12,137 nucleotides of DNA, taken from JBGSZX01 sp964640545. GTDB lineage: Bacteria; Bdellovibrionota; UBA2428. Position numbers and translations under genes: made by a program. The notes beneath the pieces were generated by a model. The model made no database searches and was not told the DNA's origin. It saw only the letters and a program-made list of their open reading frames with translations. Positions 1 through 6,001 of this stretch are shown here, one piece after another. Each line of letters begins with the position of its first letter. Position 1 is the first letter of the stretch. The stretch spans positions 1 through 12,137 of the forward strand of contig CAZXHL010000076.1 in NCBI GenBank assembly GCA_964640545.1, in the 5' to 3' direction.

Positions 1-16
1 ACAAATGGACTTAGGT

Positions 17-39
17 GGCGCCATGCATTAAAATGCGCC
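17..39 (+). other. Imperfect hairpin just before the phospholipase A2-like gene
   Basis: GGCG and CAT at 17-24 can pair with ATG and CGCC at 33-39, with one bulged C at 21 and a short A/T-rich loop. The hairpin ends one base before the ATG at 41 and takes up the place where a Shine-Dalgarno sequence would lie. No T-run follows. It could be the end of a gene lying before the window or a structure limiting access to the start codon. The sequence alone does not decide. Confidence 0.25.
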
Positions 40-40
40 G

Positions 41-643
41 ATGCCAAACCGAGCGCACAAGCTAAGTCGAACCGTGGTGACGGGATTGCTTTTCATTCTC
101 CCAGCAACGGGACTCATCGCTCGTGAACGACGGCTACCGCTTCGAACACACTTCAACAAAGTGCCACTCAACATTACCGTCGTGAATACTACAGAAGATC
201 ACATGAATCTTTTGGTCACCTACAGAGGACACTTCAAATCTCGACTCAAAAGACAACGTGAAATCTTCGTTGAAAAAGTTACGGCGAGAATTCGCCCCTA
301 CAAATCTGACTCCTGCACTTTGTTCCCTGCGGGCAGTTGGGGTCACTGCTGTGAAGCCCACGACCTTGAATACTGGCTTGGTGGCACCAAACAAAATCGC
401 AAGAACGCCGACCTTAGCTTCAAACAATGTGTTGCCGAATCTGGTGGCAGCATTCTAGCTGCCATTATGTATCTCGGAGTGAGAATGGGTGGATCAGCAA
501 AATTTCAAACGCCTTGGACATGGGGGTTTGGCTGGAACTACAACCGCCGATACCTACCATTTAGTGAGGAAGAATTAGTTTTTGCCCAAAAGAACTTAGA
601 CCCGTTTCATCGAGATATCCCCGACAGAACTCCCGCAAATTAA
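41..643 (+). CDS. Secreted phospholipase A2-like protein
   Basis: A 200-residue protein with a basic N-terminus and a hydrophobic segment at about residues 12-27, which reads as an export signal although the cleavage site is not clear. The core carries the phospholipase A2 active-site pattern CCxxHDxxY: Cys103-Cys104, His107-Asp108 and Tyr111. Asp124 and Cys130 follow in a DxxFxxC context. In this superfamily the His/Asp pair activates water at a calcium site to cleave the sn-2 acyl chain of glycerophospholipids. The Cys residues (92, 103, 104, 130) could form two disulfides. The tail has an aromatic WGFGW-like stretch near residues 160-164. The ATG at 41 is used because the ATG at 34 runs into a stop; no good ribosome site is visible. 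The stop lies 12 bp from the stop of the convergent CpaF gene, with no terminator between. The fold is supported by the motif; substrate and target membrane are unknown. Confidence 0.72.
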   Translation: MPNRAHKLSRTVVTGLLFILPATGLIARERRLPLRTHFNKVPLNITVVNTTEDHMNLLVTYRGHFKSRLKRQREIFVEKVTARIRPYKSDSCTLFPAGSWGHCCEAHDLEYWLGGTKQNRKNADLSFKQCVAESGGSILAAIMYLGVRMGGSAKFQTPWTWGFGWNYNRRYLPFSEEELVFAQKNLDPFHRDIPDRTPAN

Positions 644-655
644 TCATCAAACGAT

Positions 656-1756
656 TTAGGCAAATCCATCCAAGGTAATGACTTTTGCCGGACTAAAAAA
701 GTCATCCGGGAATCCCTTGCTAATTTTTCGTCGCTTTCTTTTTAGAAACTCAGGTGAGTTTCCAGTTGAAAGGAATTCGCCTTTTATATTTTTAGAGAAC
801 AATTGTTGAGTCATCACCTCGCCGTTTTCAAGCCCTGTCACCTCAATGATTTCAGAAATATGTCTGTGCCCCTCCGAATCCCGCTCGACCTGTACGACGA
901 TGTTGATGATCTTCGAGATGTGTCGCCTCACAAGGTCCACTGACACCCCATCTTCTTCCATCAACACAAAGGCCTCTAGTTTCGCGAGGGCACTATGAGC
1001 ATGGTTGGCATGGATTGCCGTCAAACTACCCTCGTGACCCGAGTTCATCGCCTGAATAATATCCCAAGCCTCGCCGCCGCGGGTCTCACCAACGATGATT
1101 CGATCGGGTCTCATTCGCAAAGCATTTCTTACAAGTTCTTTGGCTCGAAGACCATCGACGTAGGTGCTTCCCGGCCTTGCCTCCAATCGGGCCAAGTTAT
1201 GATGACCAACATTTAATTCAAGCGTATCTTCAATCGTCACAAGTCTTTCTGATTTTGGAATCATTCCGATCAATGCATTCAGCAAAGTCGTTTTTCCAGT
1301 GCTGGTACCGCCACTCACCACAATGTTTAAGCGGTTGGCAATACAGACGTTCAAGAAATAGAGCGACTTCTGGTCAACAAATCCTGCATTGACCAAAAAG
1401 CGTAGATCTAGAACGTCATTTTGAGCTCTACGAATCGTGAGATACGGCCCATCTACGGCTGCTGGAGCAACAACGATGTTGGCTCTAGACCCATCGGGAA
1501 GAAGAACATCGGCGCAGGGATATTTTCGAGAGAGCTCATGCCCACCAAGTCTCGCCAAAGAAGAAACGACCTTTTGCAACTCGTCATCAGTATCAAACTT
1601 TGCACCGGTATCTTCAATCCTCCCCCCTCGTTCGACAAAAATAGATCCTGGTCCATTGACCATGATCTCAGAGACTTCATTGTCTGCAAAAAATTCCTTG
1701 AGAGGACCAAGTTCGGTGACCCAGAGATTTGCTTGGGAGGTTTTATCTGTGCTCAT
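656..1756 (-). CDS. cpaF: CpaF/TadA-type secretion ATPase
   Basis: A 366-residue hexameric secretion ATPase of the VirB11/GspE superfamily, closest in layout to CpaF/TadA, the cytoplasmic motor of Flp/Tad pili. The N-terminal half (about 1-130) has the usual DNEVSEIMVNGP start of the family. The motor half shows Walker A GGTSTGKTT (149-157), the Asp box RLVTIEDTLEL (171-181), Walker B DRIIVGETRG (218-227) and the His box GHEGSLTAIHAN (240-251), so it should be active. It is shorter than many CpaF proteins and lacks their long N-terminal extension. The C-terminus carries a basic stretch (KRKRRK, about residues 340-345) and a tail that I do not recognise. No pilin, prepilin peptidase or TadB/C platform genes lie nearby, so the apparatus it drives is not shown. 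It follows yqgE by 59 bp on the same strand and may share its transcript. The superfamily is certain and the CpaF assignment is likely. Confidence 0.87.
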   Translation of the reverse strand: MSTDKTSQANLWVTELGPLKEFFADNEVSEIMVNGPGSIFVERGGRIEDTGAKFDTDDELQKVVSSLARLGGHELSRKYPCADVLLPDGSRANIVVAPAAVDGPYLTIRRAQNDVLDLRFLVNAGFVDQKSLYFLNVCIANRLNIVVSGGTSTGKTTLLNALIGMIPKSERLVTIEDTLELNVGHHNLARLEARPGSTYVDGLRAKELVRNALRMRPDRIIVGETRGGEAWDIIQAMNSGHEGSLTAIHANHAHSALAKLEAFVLMEEDGVSVDLVRRHISKIINIVVQVERDSEGHRHISEIIEVTGLENGEVMTQQLFSKNIKGEFLSTGNSPEFLKRKRRKISKGFPDDFFSPAKVITLDGFA

Positions 1757-1815
1757 TCTTTCGATAGTAACAACTCAACGAGGAATATTGAAGGGCAAGG
1801 ACAAAATCGGTGAGA

Positions 1816-2412
1816 CTAATTCGGCCCAAACTCATTTTCTCCTTGGGTCATTAAGGTCAGAGGATCGACTCCAGCCACCCTGAGCACTTCAGCCCAGAAA
1901 CCTTCCGACCAGTCACCCAAGTCGTCCGGGGGCACACGAAACAAGTGCCTTTCTTCAAATGGCACCATGATCCAAGCCCCATTCTGAATCTCATCATCAA
2001 GCTGCCCCGCATCCCATGAAGAGCAACCCATGAAAAAACTCTTTTGCCCCTCTTCACTCTGAGTCAGCACATCCTGAAACACATCACTGTCAGCAGTGAT
2101 AAAGATCTCGTCTGTAACTTTGCCTTCTTCATCGCCAAGGGCCTTTTGATTGTGCATGAGAAAAACCATTTCCTCCTTTGAGGGCCCCCCCTGAAACAAA
2201 GGCTCTTCAAACTCGAACAAAGTAGACCCCTGTTGGTCCTGGATCTCAGCCACTAGTTGTGTGGCTTCCTCCTCTTCGCCAGTAAATGGTTTATTTAAAA
2301 TGAAACCAAAAGCTCCCTCTTCATCGTGGTGTACGATCAAGACAACCGCACGGTAAAAAATTTCATCCTCAAGTTGAGGCAAGGCGGCGAGTAAATAAGG
2401 AGTGCTTTCCAC
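1816..2412 (-). CDS. yqgE: YqgE/AlgH family protein (DUF179)
   Basis: A 198-residue cytoplasmic protein, the usual length of the YqgE/AlgH family. Family landmarks in order are LLAALPQLEDEIFYRAVVLI (7-26) followed by EEGAFGFILNKP (31-42), then GGPSKEEMVFLMH (75-87), and FFMGCSSWDAGQLDDEIQNG (126-145), where family members have a GYAGWGAGQLE-like motif. The biochemical role is not settled; the family was first linked to alginate regulation. The protein is strongly acidic. The start must be GTG at 2412: an in-frame stop lies 6 bases upstream, and the family motif begins seven residues in. No usable Shine-Dalgarno precedes it, and a promoter-like sequence ends 7 bases before the GTG, so translation may be leaderless. 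The gene is divergent from gdhA and leads into cpaF. Confidence 0.9.
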   Translation of the reverse strand: MESTPYLLAALPQLEDEIFYRAVVLIVHHDEEGAFGFILNKPFTGEEEEATQLVAEIQDQQGSTLFEFEEPLFQGGPSKEEMVFLMHNQKALGDEEGKVTDEIFITADSDVFQDVLTQSEEGQKSFFMGCSSWDAGQLDDEIQNGAWIMVPFEERHLFRVPPDDLGDWSEGFWAEVLRVAGVDPLTLMTQGENEFGPN

Positions 2413-2419
2413 ACTTTAC

Positions 2420-2448
2420 AATAAAATTCGATTTCACTGCTTTTGCAA
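2420..2448 (-). promoter_or_regulatory. Candidate promoter of yqgE
   Basis: Reading on the minus strand, TTGCAA (2448-2443) is followed after exactly 17 bases by TTTATT (2425-2420). Each matches 4 or 5 of 6 bases of the sigma-70 consensus. Transcription would begin at about 2413, directly at the GTG start codon, giving a leaderless mRNA. This is inferred from spacing and consensus only. Confidence 0.35.
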
Positions 2449-2559
2449 GCTGGCACCATAGATGCACTAACGCCGATATTGGCAGCAGCCCCACAATAGA
2501 CACTGTGCAACATTTATTGGACAATTCACTCCCCGCGCTCCAAATAGCGTCCCTAAACT

Positions 2560-2589
2560 TTGGCAAAATATTCACAGTCCCGATTGTAT
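2560..2589 (+). promoter_or_regulatory. Weak candidate promoter of gdhA
   Basis: TTGGCA at 2560-2565 (5 of 6 bases of the -35 consensus) is followed after 18 bases by TTGTAT (2584-2589), a poor -10. It would give a leader of about 25 bases to the ATG at 2620. The rest of the divergent region 2413-2559 shows no better candidate. Confidence 0.22.
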
Positions 2590-2619
2590 GCGCATAAATT
2601 TAGATTTAGTGTCCCGAGC

Positions 2620-3876
2620 ATGATCTGGGAAGAAAGTTCACTATTCAAAAACGCCGCTAAACAGCTCGACAAAGCTGCAACCATTATGAACCTTGACCCC
2701 AATGTTCTCACGCGGCTTCATACTCCAAAACGTTCCATCATCGTCAGCGTTCCTATTCGCATGGACGATGGTCACATCGAAGTTTTTGAAGGCTACCGAG
2801 TTCATCACAACATGTCTCTCGGTCCAGCCAAAGGCGGTATTCGCTACCATCCCGACGTCAACCTTTCTGAAGTCGCTGGACTAGCGATGTTGATGTCATT
2901 CAAATGTTCTCTCATGAAACTTCCTCTTGGTGGAGCCAAGGGCGGAATTCGCTGCAACCCTCATGTGCTTAGTCGCAATGAGAAACAACGCATGACTCGT
3001 AGATACACTACCGAGATCATGCCATTCATCGGACCAGAACAAGACATCCCAGCTCCAGACGTAGGCACGGATGCCCAAACCATGGCATGGATCGTCGACA
3101 CTTATTCTCAAATCAAAGGCTACGCCGTTCCGGGTGTTGTCACAGGAAAACCCATCGAACTTGGTGGCTCATTAGGCCGCGTTGAAGCGACGGGACGTGG
3201 TGTGGTCTACACCATCATCGAGGGCGCGAAACGGATTAACTTCGACCTAGGTGAGTCAACAAAAGTTGTCGTGCAAGGTTACGGAAACGTTGGCGCTGCT
3301 GCCGCGAAAAAGATGTCTAAGATTGGCTGCAAGATCGTCGCCGTTTCCGACGTTAGTGGAGGCATCTTCAACCCGAAAGGTTTGGATCTCGACCACGTCA
3401 ACGCTCACCTCACCGCCAACCGCACACTTGAAAACTACAAAGAAGCAGAACACATTGGAAACTCCGAACTACTCGAACTCCCATGTGACGTTCTTATTCT
3501 TGCCGCTCTCGAAGGACAAATCACAGAGCAAAACGCAGACAGAATTAAGGCCAAGATCATTGCGGAAGGTGCCAACGGCCCAACGACAGATGGTGCAGAT
3601 GACATTCTCAACGCAAAAGGCTGTCTCGTGATCCCAGACGTTCTTTGCAACGCCGGCGGTGTGACCGTTTCCTACTTCGAGTGGGTCCAAGGTCTTCAGA
3701 AACTTTTCTGGAGCGAAAAAGAAGTCAACAACAAGCTTTGGGACATCATGAGCACGACCTACAACCGAGTTCACGATCTTTCAGAAGAAAAGAAATGCTC
3801 ACTTAGAACAGCAGCCTTGCTTGCCTCCATCGAGCACCTCTCCAGCGCGATGCTCAAACGAGGGTTCTTTCCTTAG
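2620..3876 (+). CDS. gdhA: Glutamate dehydrogenase (Glu/Leu/Phe/Val family)
   Basis: A 418-residue enzyme for reversible oxidative deamination of L-glutamate to 2-oxoglutarate and ammonia, a cytoplasmic link between carbon and nitrogen metabolism. Counting from the chosen start, the substrate domain shows GPAKGGIRYHP (68-78), then SFKCSLMKLPLGGAKGGI (93-110), which carries the conserved lysines 95 and 107, and IPAPDVGT (143-150). The Rossmann domain has VVVQGYGNVGAAAAKKM (216-232) and an SDVSGG motif at the end of the second strand. The end, KRGFFP, is typical of the family. The reading frame is open back to a TTG at 2560, but ATG 2620 gives the normal length and puts the family N-terminus (LFKNAAKQLDKAA) at residue 8. 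The upstream TTG also coincides with a -35-like hexamer. NAD or NADP preference cannot be read with confidence. Leucine dehydrogenase is an alternative, but the length and motifs favour glutamate. Confidence 0.93.
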   Translation: MIWEESSLFKNAAKQLDKAATIMNLDPNVLTRLHTPKRSIIVSVPIRMDDGHIEVFEGYRVHHNMSLGPAKGGIRYHPDVNLSEVAGLAMLMSFKCSLMKLPLGGAKGGIRCNPHVLSRNEKQRMTRRYTTEIMPFIGPEQDIPAPDVGTDAQTMAWIVDTYSQIKGYAVPGVVTGKPIELGGSLGRVEATGRGVVYTIIEGAKRINFDLGESTKVVVQGYGNVGAAAAKKMSKIGCKIVAVSDVSGGIFNPKGLDLDHVNAHLTANRTLENYKEAEHIGNSELLELPCDVLILAALEGQITEQNADRIKAKIIAEGANGPTTDGADDILNAKGCLVIPDVLCNAGGVTVSYFEWVQGLQKLFWSEKEVNNKLWDIMSTTYNRVHDLSEEKKCSLRTAALLASIEHLSSAMLKRGFFP

Positions 3877-3909
3877 TCGTTATGGCCTTTTCGCGAAGCT
3901 CAAAGTCTT

Positions 3910-3959
3910 AGCCTTCGGCTGTTGGCTTTCTCCTGACGTCGAAATCGTAGCCTACGGCT
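3910..3959 (+). repeat. Two near-identical 11-bp hairpins behind gdhA
   Basis: AGCCTTCGGCT (3910-3920) and AGCCTACGGCT (3949-3959) differ by one base. Each folds into an AGCC/GGCT stem with a 3-base loop, and both are preceded by T. They lie 34 and 73 bases after the gdhA stop. They could help end or stabilise the transcript, but the stems are short and no T-run follows. Confidence 0.3.
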
Positions 3960-3982
3960 CTTGCGAGGCACGCTTTAACGCT

Positions 3983-4246
3983 TTACTTATTGATGCGACA
4001 GCCTTCCAAAGTCACCCATTGACTGTGGTGAGAGCGATCATTGATGGACCATCCTCCCATGGAGACTTTCACATCAAAACTACCTTCTCCAGTGAGTAAA
4101 TTGATATCCAAACGCCATTTCCGATATTCTGGATAATCAAACACAATGCGCTCTTTTGTTACCGTCACAAAGTGCTCATATTCAAATAATCTTATTAAAA
4201 AACTACTCAGCTTTGCAGGAGAACAACTCACCATCGAAGTCTTCAT
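3983..4246 (-). pseudogene. Possible 3' remnant of a secreted-protein gene
   Basis: The gap between gdhA and the next gene is over 300 bases long, and most of it is open in one minus-strand frame. The part beyond the neighbouring stop (4202 down to 3983) encodes a plausible protein tail with mixed hydrophobic and charged residues, WRLDINLLTGEG and a near-terminal Cys (EGCRINK). The only ATG in frame (4246) lies inside the end of the upstream gene, has no ribosome site, and follows a stop by one codon. I therefore read it as the C-terminal stub of a gene whose 5' part was lost. It could also be a translationally coupled small gene or chance open sequence. Confidence 0.3.
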
Positions 4247-4742
4247 AAATCACACGGTAACTTACATCATGAATGTATTCCGTTTTTTCGATCAACATAT
4301 AAGCGCCGTTCCCGCCACCTACTGCGATATCTACGAGATATAACCAACGATAAACGCCGTACTCTTCTGTAGCCTTTCCAATAGCTTTCGGACTCAATTC
4401 CTTGATAGACAAGTAATCCATCCCATCGACCAACTCCTTAACCGGAACGGTACCAGCTCGTGCCCAAGATTCACTCCTAGTGGAAACTGAGTTCAATCTT
4501 GCAAATCGAATCAGCTGCTGAAGGTCCCAATCTAATTTTTTGAAAACTTCAACATTCGCCTGAATGCCTTCATCAGTTAGAGAGTATTCAAAACCATAAA
4601 AAAGCTTCTCCATCACGAATGGCTCGGCATTCACAACAAGCTCAGAATAAGCACACTCATTGCGTGGCTCATCTGCAGCCTGAGCATTGTCAAAAGAGAG
4701 GATTAAAAGACTCAATGGGAGGATAAAAAAGAGTTTTTTCAT
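4203..4742 (-). CDS. Secreted protein of unknown function
   Basis: I do not recognise this 179-residue protein. It has a clear Sec signal peptide: MKK, a hydrophobic core, then AQA with cleavage after residue 22. The mature part is a mixed alpha/beta-looking sequence with only two cysteines, Cys30 near the start and Cys176 near the end, which could form one disulfide joining the termini. The ATG at 4742 is well supported: AGGTGA lies 6 bases upstream, the best ribosome site in the window. The signal peptide has no lipobox, so the product is probably soluble in the periplasm or outside the cell. It is transcribed away from the rnpB promoter region. Downstream, an open frame overlaps its last 44 bases. 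The short complete C-terminus ending in Cys suggests the gene is whole and not frameshifted. Confidence 0.75.
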   Translation of the reverse strand: MKKLFFILPLSLLILSFDNAQAADEPRNECAYSELVVNAEPFVMEKLFYGFEYSLTDEGIQANVEVFKKLDWDLQQLIRFARLNSVSTRSESWARAGTVPVKELVDGMDYLSIKELSPKAIGKATEEYGVYRWLYLVDIAVGGGNGAYMLIEKTEYIHDVSYRVIYEDFDGELFSCKAE

Positions 4743-4826
4743 GCCCCCTCACCTATCAAAAGCCCCGTCCAGGAACAAGGCTTTATTCAAGCCCCACCCC
4801 CAACTATTTGAAAATGCGGGTTTCTC

Positions 4827-4855
4827 TTGCCTCAACCCCAAAGAGTCTCTACACT
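4827..4855 (+). promoter_or_regulatory. Promoter of rnpB
   Basis: TTGCCT (4827-4832) and TACACT (4850-4855) are separated by exactly 17 bases, each with 4 of 6 consensus matches. The predicted start, about 4862, falls on the first base pairs of helix P1 of the RNase P RNA. This independent agreement makes the call firmer than the hexamers alone would. Confidence 0.62.
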
Positions 4856-4861
4856 CGCCCT

Positions 4862-5270
4862 CGCGCGGGCCGGAGAATCGCGGTGTCACCCCCCGGGGTG
4901 ATGACGAGGAAAGTCCGGACTCCATAGAGCAACGTAGCGGTTAATGGCCGCCCGGAGACGCGGCAAAGGTGAAAGCTGATGCCGTGAATTCGAGGACCAG
5001 TGCAACAGAGAAAATGTCCAGGGCATTGATCCAGAAGGCGTGAACGAGAGCCTACTGGGGAGCTGCTGGAGTGAAAATAGGTAAACTCTACGTGGAGCAA
5101 GCCCAAATAGGAAGCGAGATGCGGTTCGTATCGTTAGGAGCTTCGGGTAGGGTGCTCGAGCCAGTGAGTAATTGCTGGCCTAGATAAATGATTCTCGCTT
5201 GGGAGCTAATGGTGCCGTCGGTCACTGGGCTCTCAGGAACAGAATCCGGCTTACAGGCCCGCGCAAACCG
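4862..5270 (+). ncRNA. rnpB: RNase P RNA, bacterial class A
   Basis: This is the catalytic RNA subunit of RNase P, which removes 5' leaders from tRNA precursors. The universal 5' core GAGGAAAGTCCGGACTCC begins at 4906, and the matching 3' core ACAGAATCCGGCTTAC is at 5239-5254. In between are other conserved stretches: GACCAGTGCAACAGAGA (about 4996-5012), GGTAAACTC, and GAGCAAGCCCAAATAGG (5096-5112). The ends pair perfectly: GCGCGGGCC (4863-4871) with GGCCCGCGC (5256-5264) as helix P1. A hairpin TCACCCC/GGGGTGA (about 4886-4902) fits P3. At about 400 nt it is slightly longer than the E. coli RNA. The ends are set from P1 and the promoter, so the exact 3' end may differ by a few bases. Confidence 0.97.
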
Positions 5271-5281
5271 GCCATTGCGGC

Positions 5282-5305
5282 AAAGTCTGCCAAAAGGCAG
5301 ACTTT
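5282..5305 (+). terminator. Hairpin behind rnpB, probable terminator or processing site
   Basis: AAAGTCTGCC (5282-5291) and GGCAGACTTT (5296-5305) form a perfect 10-bp stem with an AAAA loop, 18 bases after helix P1 closes. The 3' arm ends in TTT but no further T-run follows, so termination may be partial. Confidence 0.6.
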
Positions 5306-5321
5306 GAAGCATATGGGCAAA

Positions 5322-5350
5322 TTTCAAACAAAGCGAAGCGACGTTTGAAA
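5322..5350 (+). other. Second hairpin behind rnpB
   Basis: TTTCAAAC (5322-5329) pairs with GTTTGAAA (5343-5350) across a 13-base loop containing two AAGCG units. It is weaker than the preceding stem and could act as a backup structure at the 3' end of the rnpB transcript. Confidence 0.3.
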
Positions 5351-5468
5351 GCAATAAACGAAACGGTGCCCACACCGACCACTCATGGCTTCCTCCCCAC
5401 ATTCGGAATCTTAGCCTTCGCCCCCCCCTTTCACCCAAACTTAACTAGATTCGCCCTCACCAAAAAAC

Positions 5469-5474
5469 TAAAAT
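5469..5474 (+). promoter_or_regulatory. Possible -10 element for the Cys/His/Glu-rich protein gene
   Basis: TAAAAT matches 5 of 6 bases of a -10 element and ends 6 bases before the ATG at 5481. No convincing -35 lies 16-18 bases upstream. If used, the mRNA would be leaderless or nearly so. Confidence 0.2.
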
Positions 5475-5480
5475 TAGAAG

Positions 5481-5939
5481 ATGCTGCACAAGCTCCTCGT
5501 CTACCTGTTTCTCATTCCAGCCTGCATTCTTACAAGCACGCACACAGCAAGTGCTGCGAACCTTTCGGGTTCTTATAAGCAATTTATAAATATTGGTGAG
5601 TGCGAGCAGGTGATGCGTAACGACTTTGAAAGTGATCCTGACCTCAGCCAACTAAGACCTATCAATGTTTGTATCTGCCTCATCAATAAATCGCCTTCGA
5701 AGTCGCAACAGATTGATAGCAGATCGCCACTACTCGAGGGTCAAGTCGAAGCATGTATGAGAGAAGAAATCAATAGAGTCCTCGGGGAATGCGAAGCTTG
5801 CCATGAATGTGAGCATGGTCTCGACCATGAACACGAGTCAGAACCGGAATCAGAGGACGCCGAAATTGAAAACGTCAATGCGCCCGAACAAGAGTCGCCC
5901 CCAGCCGAAAATTTGAAATTATTTAATGTTCCAATTTGA
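5481..5939 (+). CDS. Small secreted protein with acidic Cys/His-rich tail
   Basis: An unrecognised 152-residue protein. Residues 1-25 are a good signal peptide (basic start, long hydrophobic core, ASA before the cut). Cys15 in LIPAC could be read as a lipobox, but the hydrophobic core continues past it, so ordinary cleavage after 25 is preferred. The mature protein has Cys at 41, 64, 66, 92, 104, 107 and 110. Residues 104-118 read CEACHECEHGLDHEH, a CxxCxxC cluster followed by closely spaced His and Glu, which would suit metal binding. Beyond residue 110 it is very rich in Glu/Asp and Pro, probably disordered. The ATG has no properly spaced ribosome site. The gene follows rnpB and converges on the YkuD gene. 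The frame, signal peptide and ordered Cys pattern support a real gene; the function is unknown. Confidence 0.68.
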   Translation: MLHKLLVYLFLIPACILTSTHTASAANLSGSYKQFINIGECEQVMRNDFESDPDLSQLRPINVCICLINKSPSKSQQIDSRSPLLEGQVEACMREEINRVLGECEACHECEHGLDHEHESEPESEDAEIENVNAPEQESPPAENLKLFNVPI

Positions 5940-5949
5940 TCGAATCATG

Positions 5950-6001
5950 GCCACTTAACTATAGCTACTTAACTATAGCTACACAACTATAGCCACTCAA
6001 T
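5950..6001. repeat. 14-bp tandem repeat, 3.7 copies, between convergent genes
   Basis: The units are GCCACTTAACTATA (5950-5963), GCTACTTAACTATA (5964-5977), GCTACACAACTATA (5978-5991), and a degenerate partial copy starting GCCACTCAAT (5992-6001). The first three differ from each other by one to three bases. The joints create the palindromes CTATAG and TAGCTA. The array fills nearly the whole gap between two convergent genes and touches the stop codon of the YkuD gene at 6001-6003. Confidence 0.85.

Noticed and set aside
134..427. 97-residue minus-strand frame inside the phospholipase A2-like gene
   Set aside because: It is a shadow of a frame that carries a clear catalytic motif, and its own sequence shows no domain or signal.
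656..1756. A Tad pilus locus around the CpaF-like gene
   Set aside because: No other pilus or secretion genes are in the window. The neighbours are yqgE and a phospholipase A2-like gene on the other strand.
2560..2619. TTG start 20 codons upstream for glutamate dehydrogenase
   Set aside because: The added residues match nothing in the family N-terminus, there is no ribosome site, and the TTG falls in a -35-like hexamer. ATG 2620 gives the normal length.
3469..3774. 101-residue minus-strand frame inside glutamate dehydrogenase
   Set aside because: It lies wholly inside a conserved enzyme gene and shows no recognisable features.
4849..5438. Open frames of 85 and 116 residues on the minus strand across 4849-5438
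   Set aside because: They lie antisense to the RNase P RNA, whose conserved core and P1 pairing explain the sequence. The peptides look like structural-RNA translation, low in typical protein features.
5481..5540. Lipoprotein call from LIPAC at residues 11-15 of the protein at 5481
   Set aside because: Pro at -2 is unusual, and the hydrophobic core continues ten residues past Cys15 to a good ASA cleavage site.
5950..6001. CRISPR array
   Set aside because: Units of 14 bp follow each other with no spacers, and there are no cas genes.
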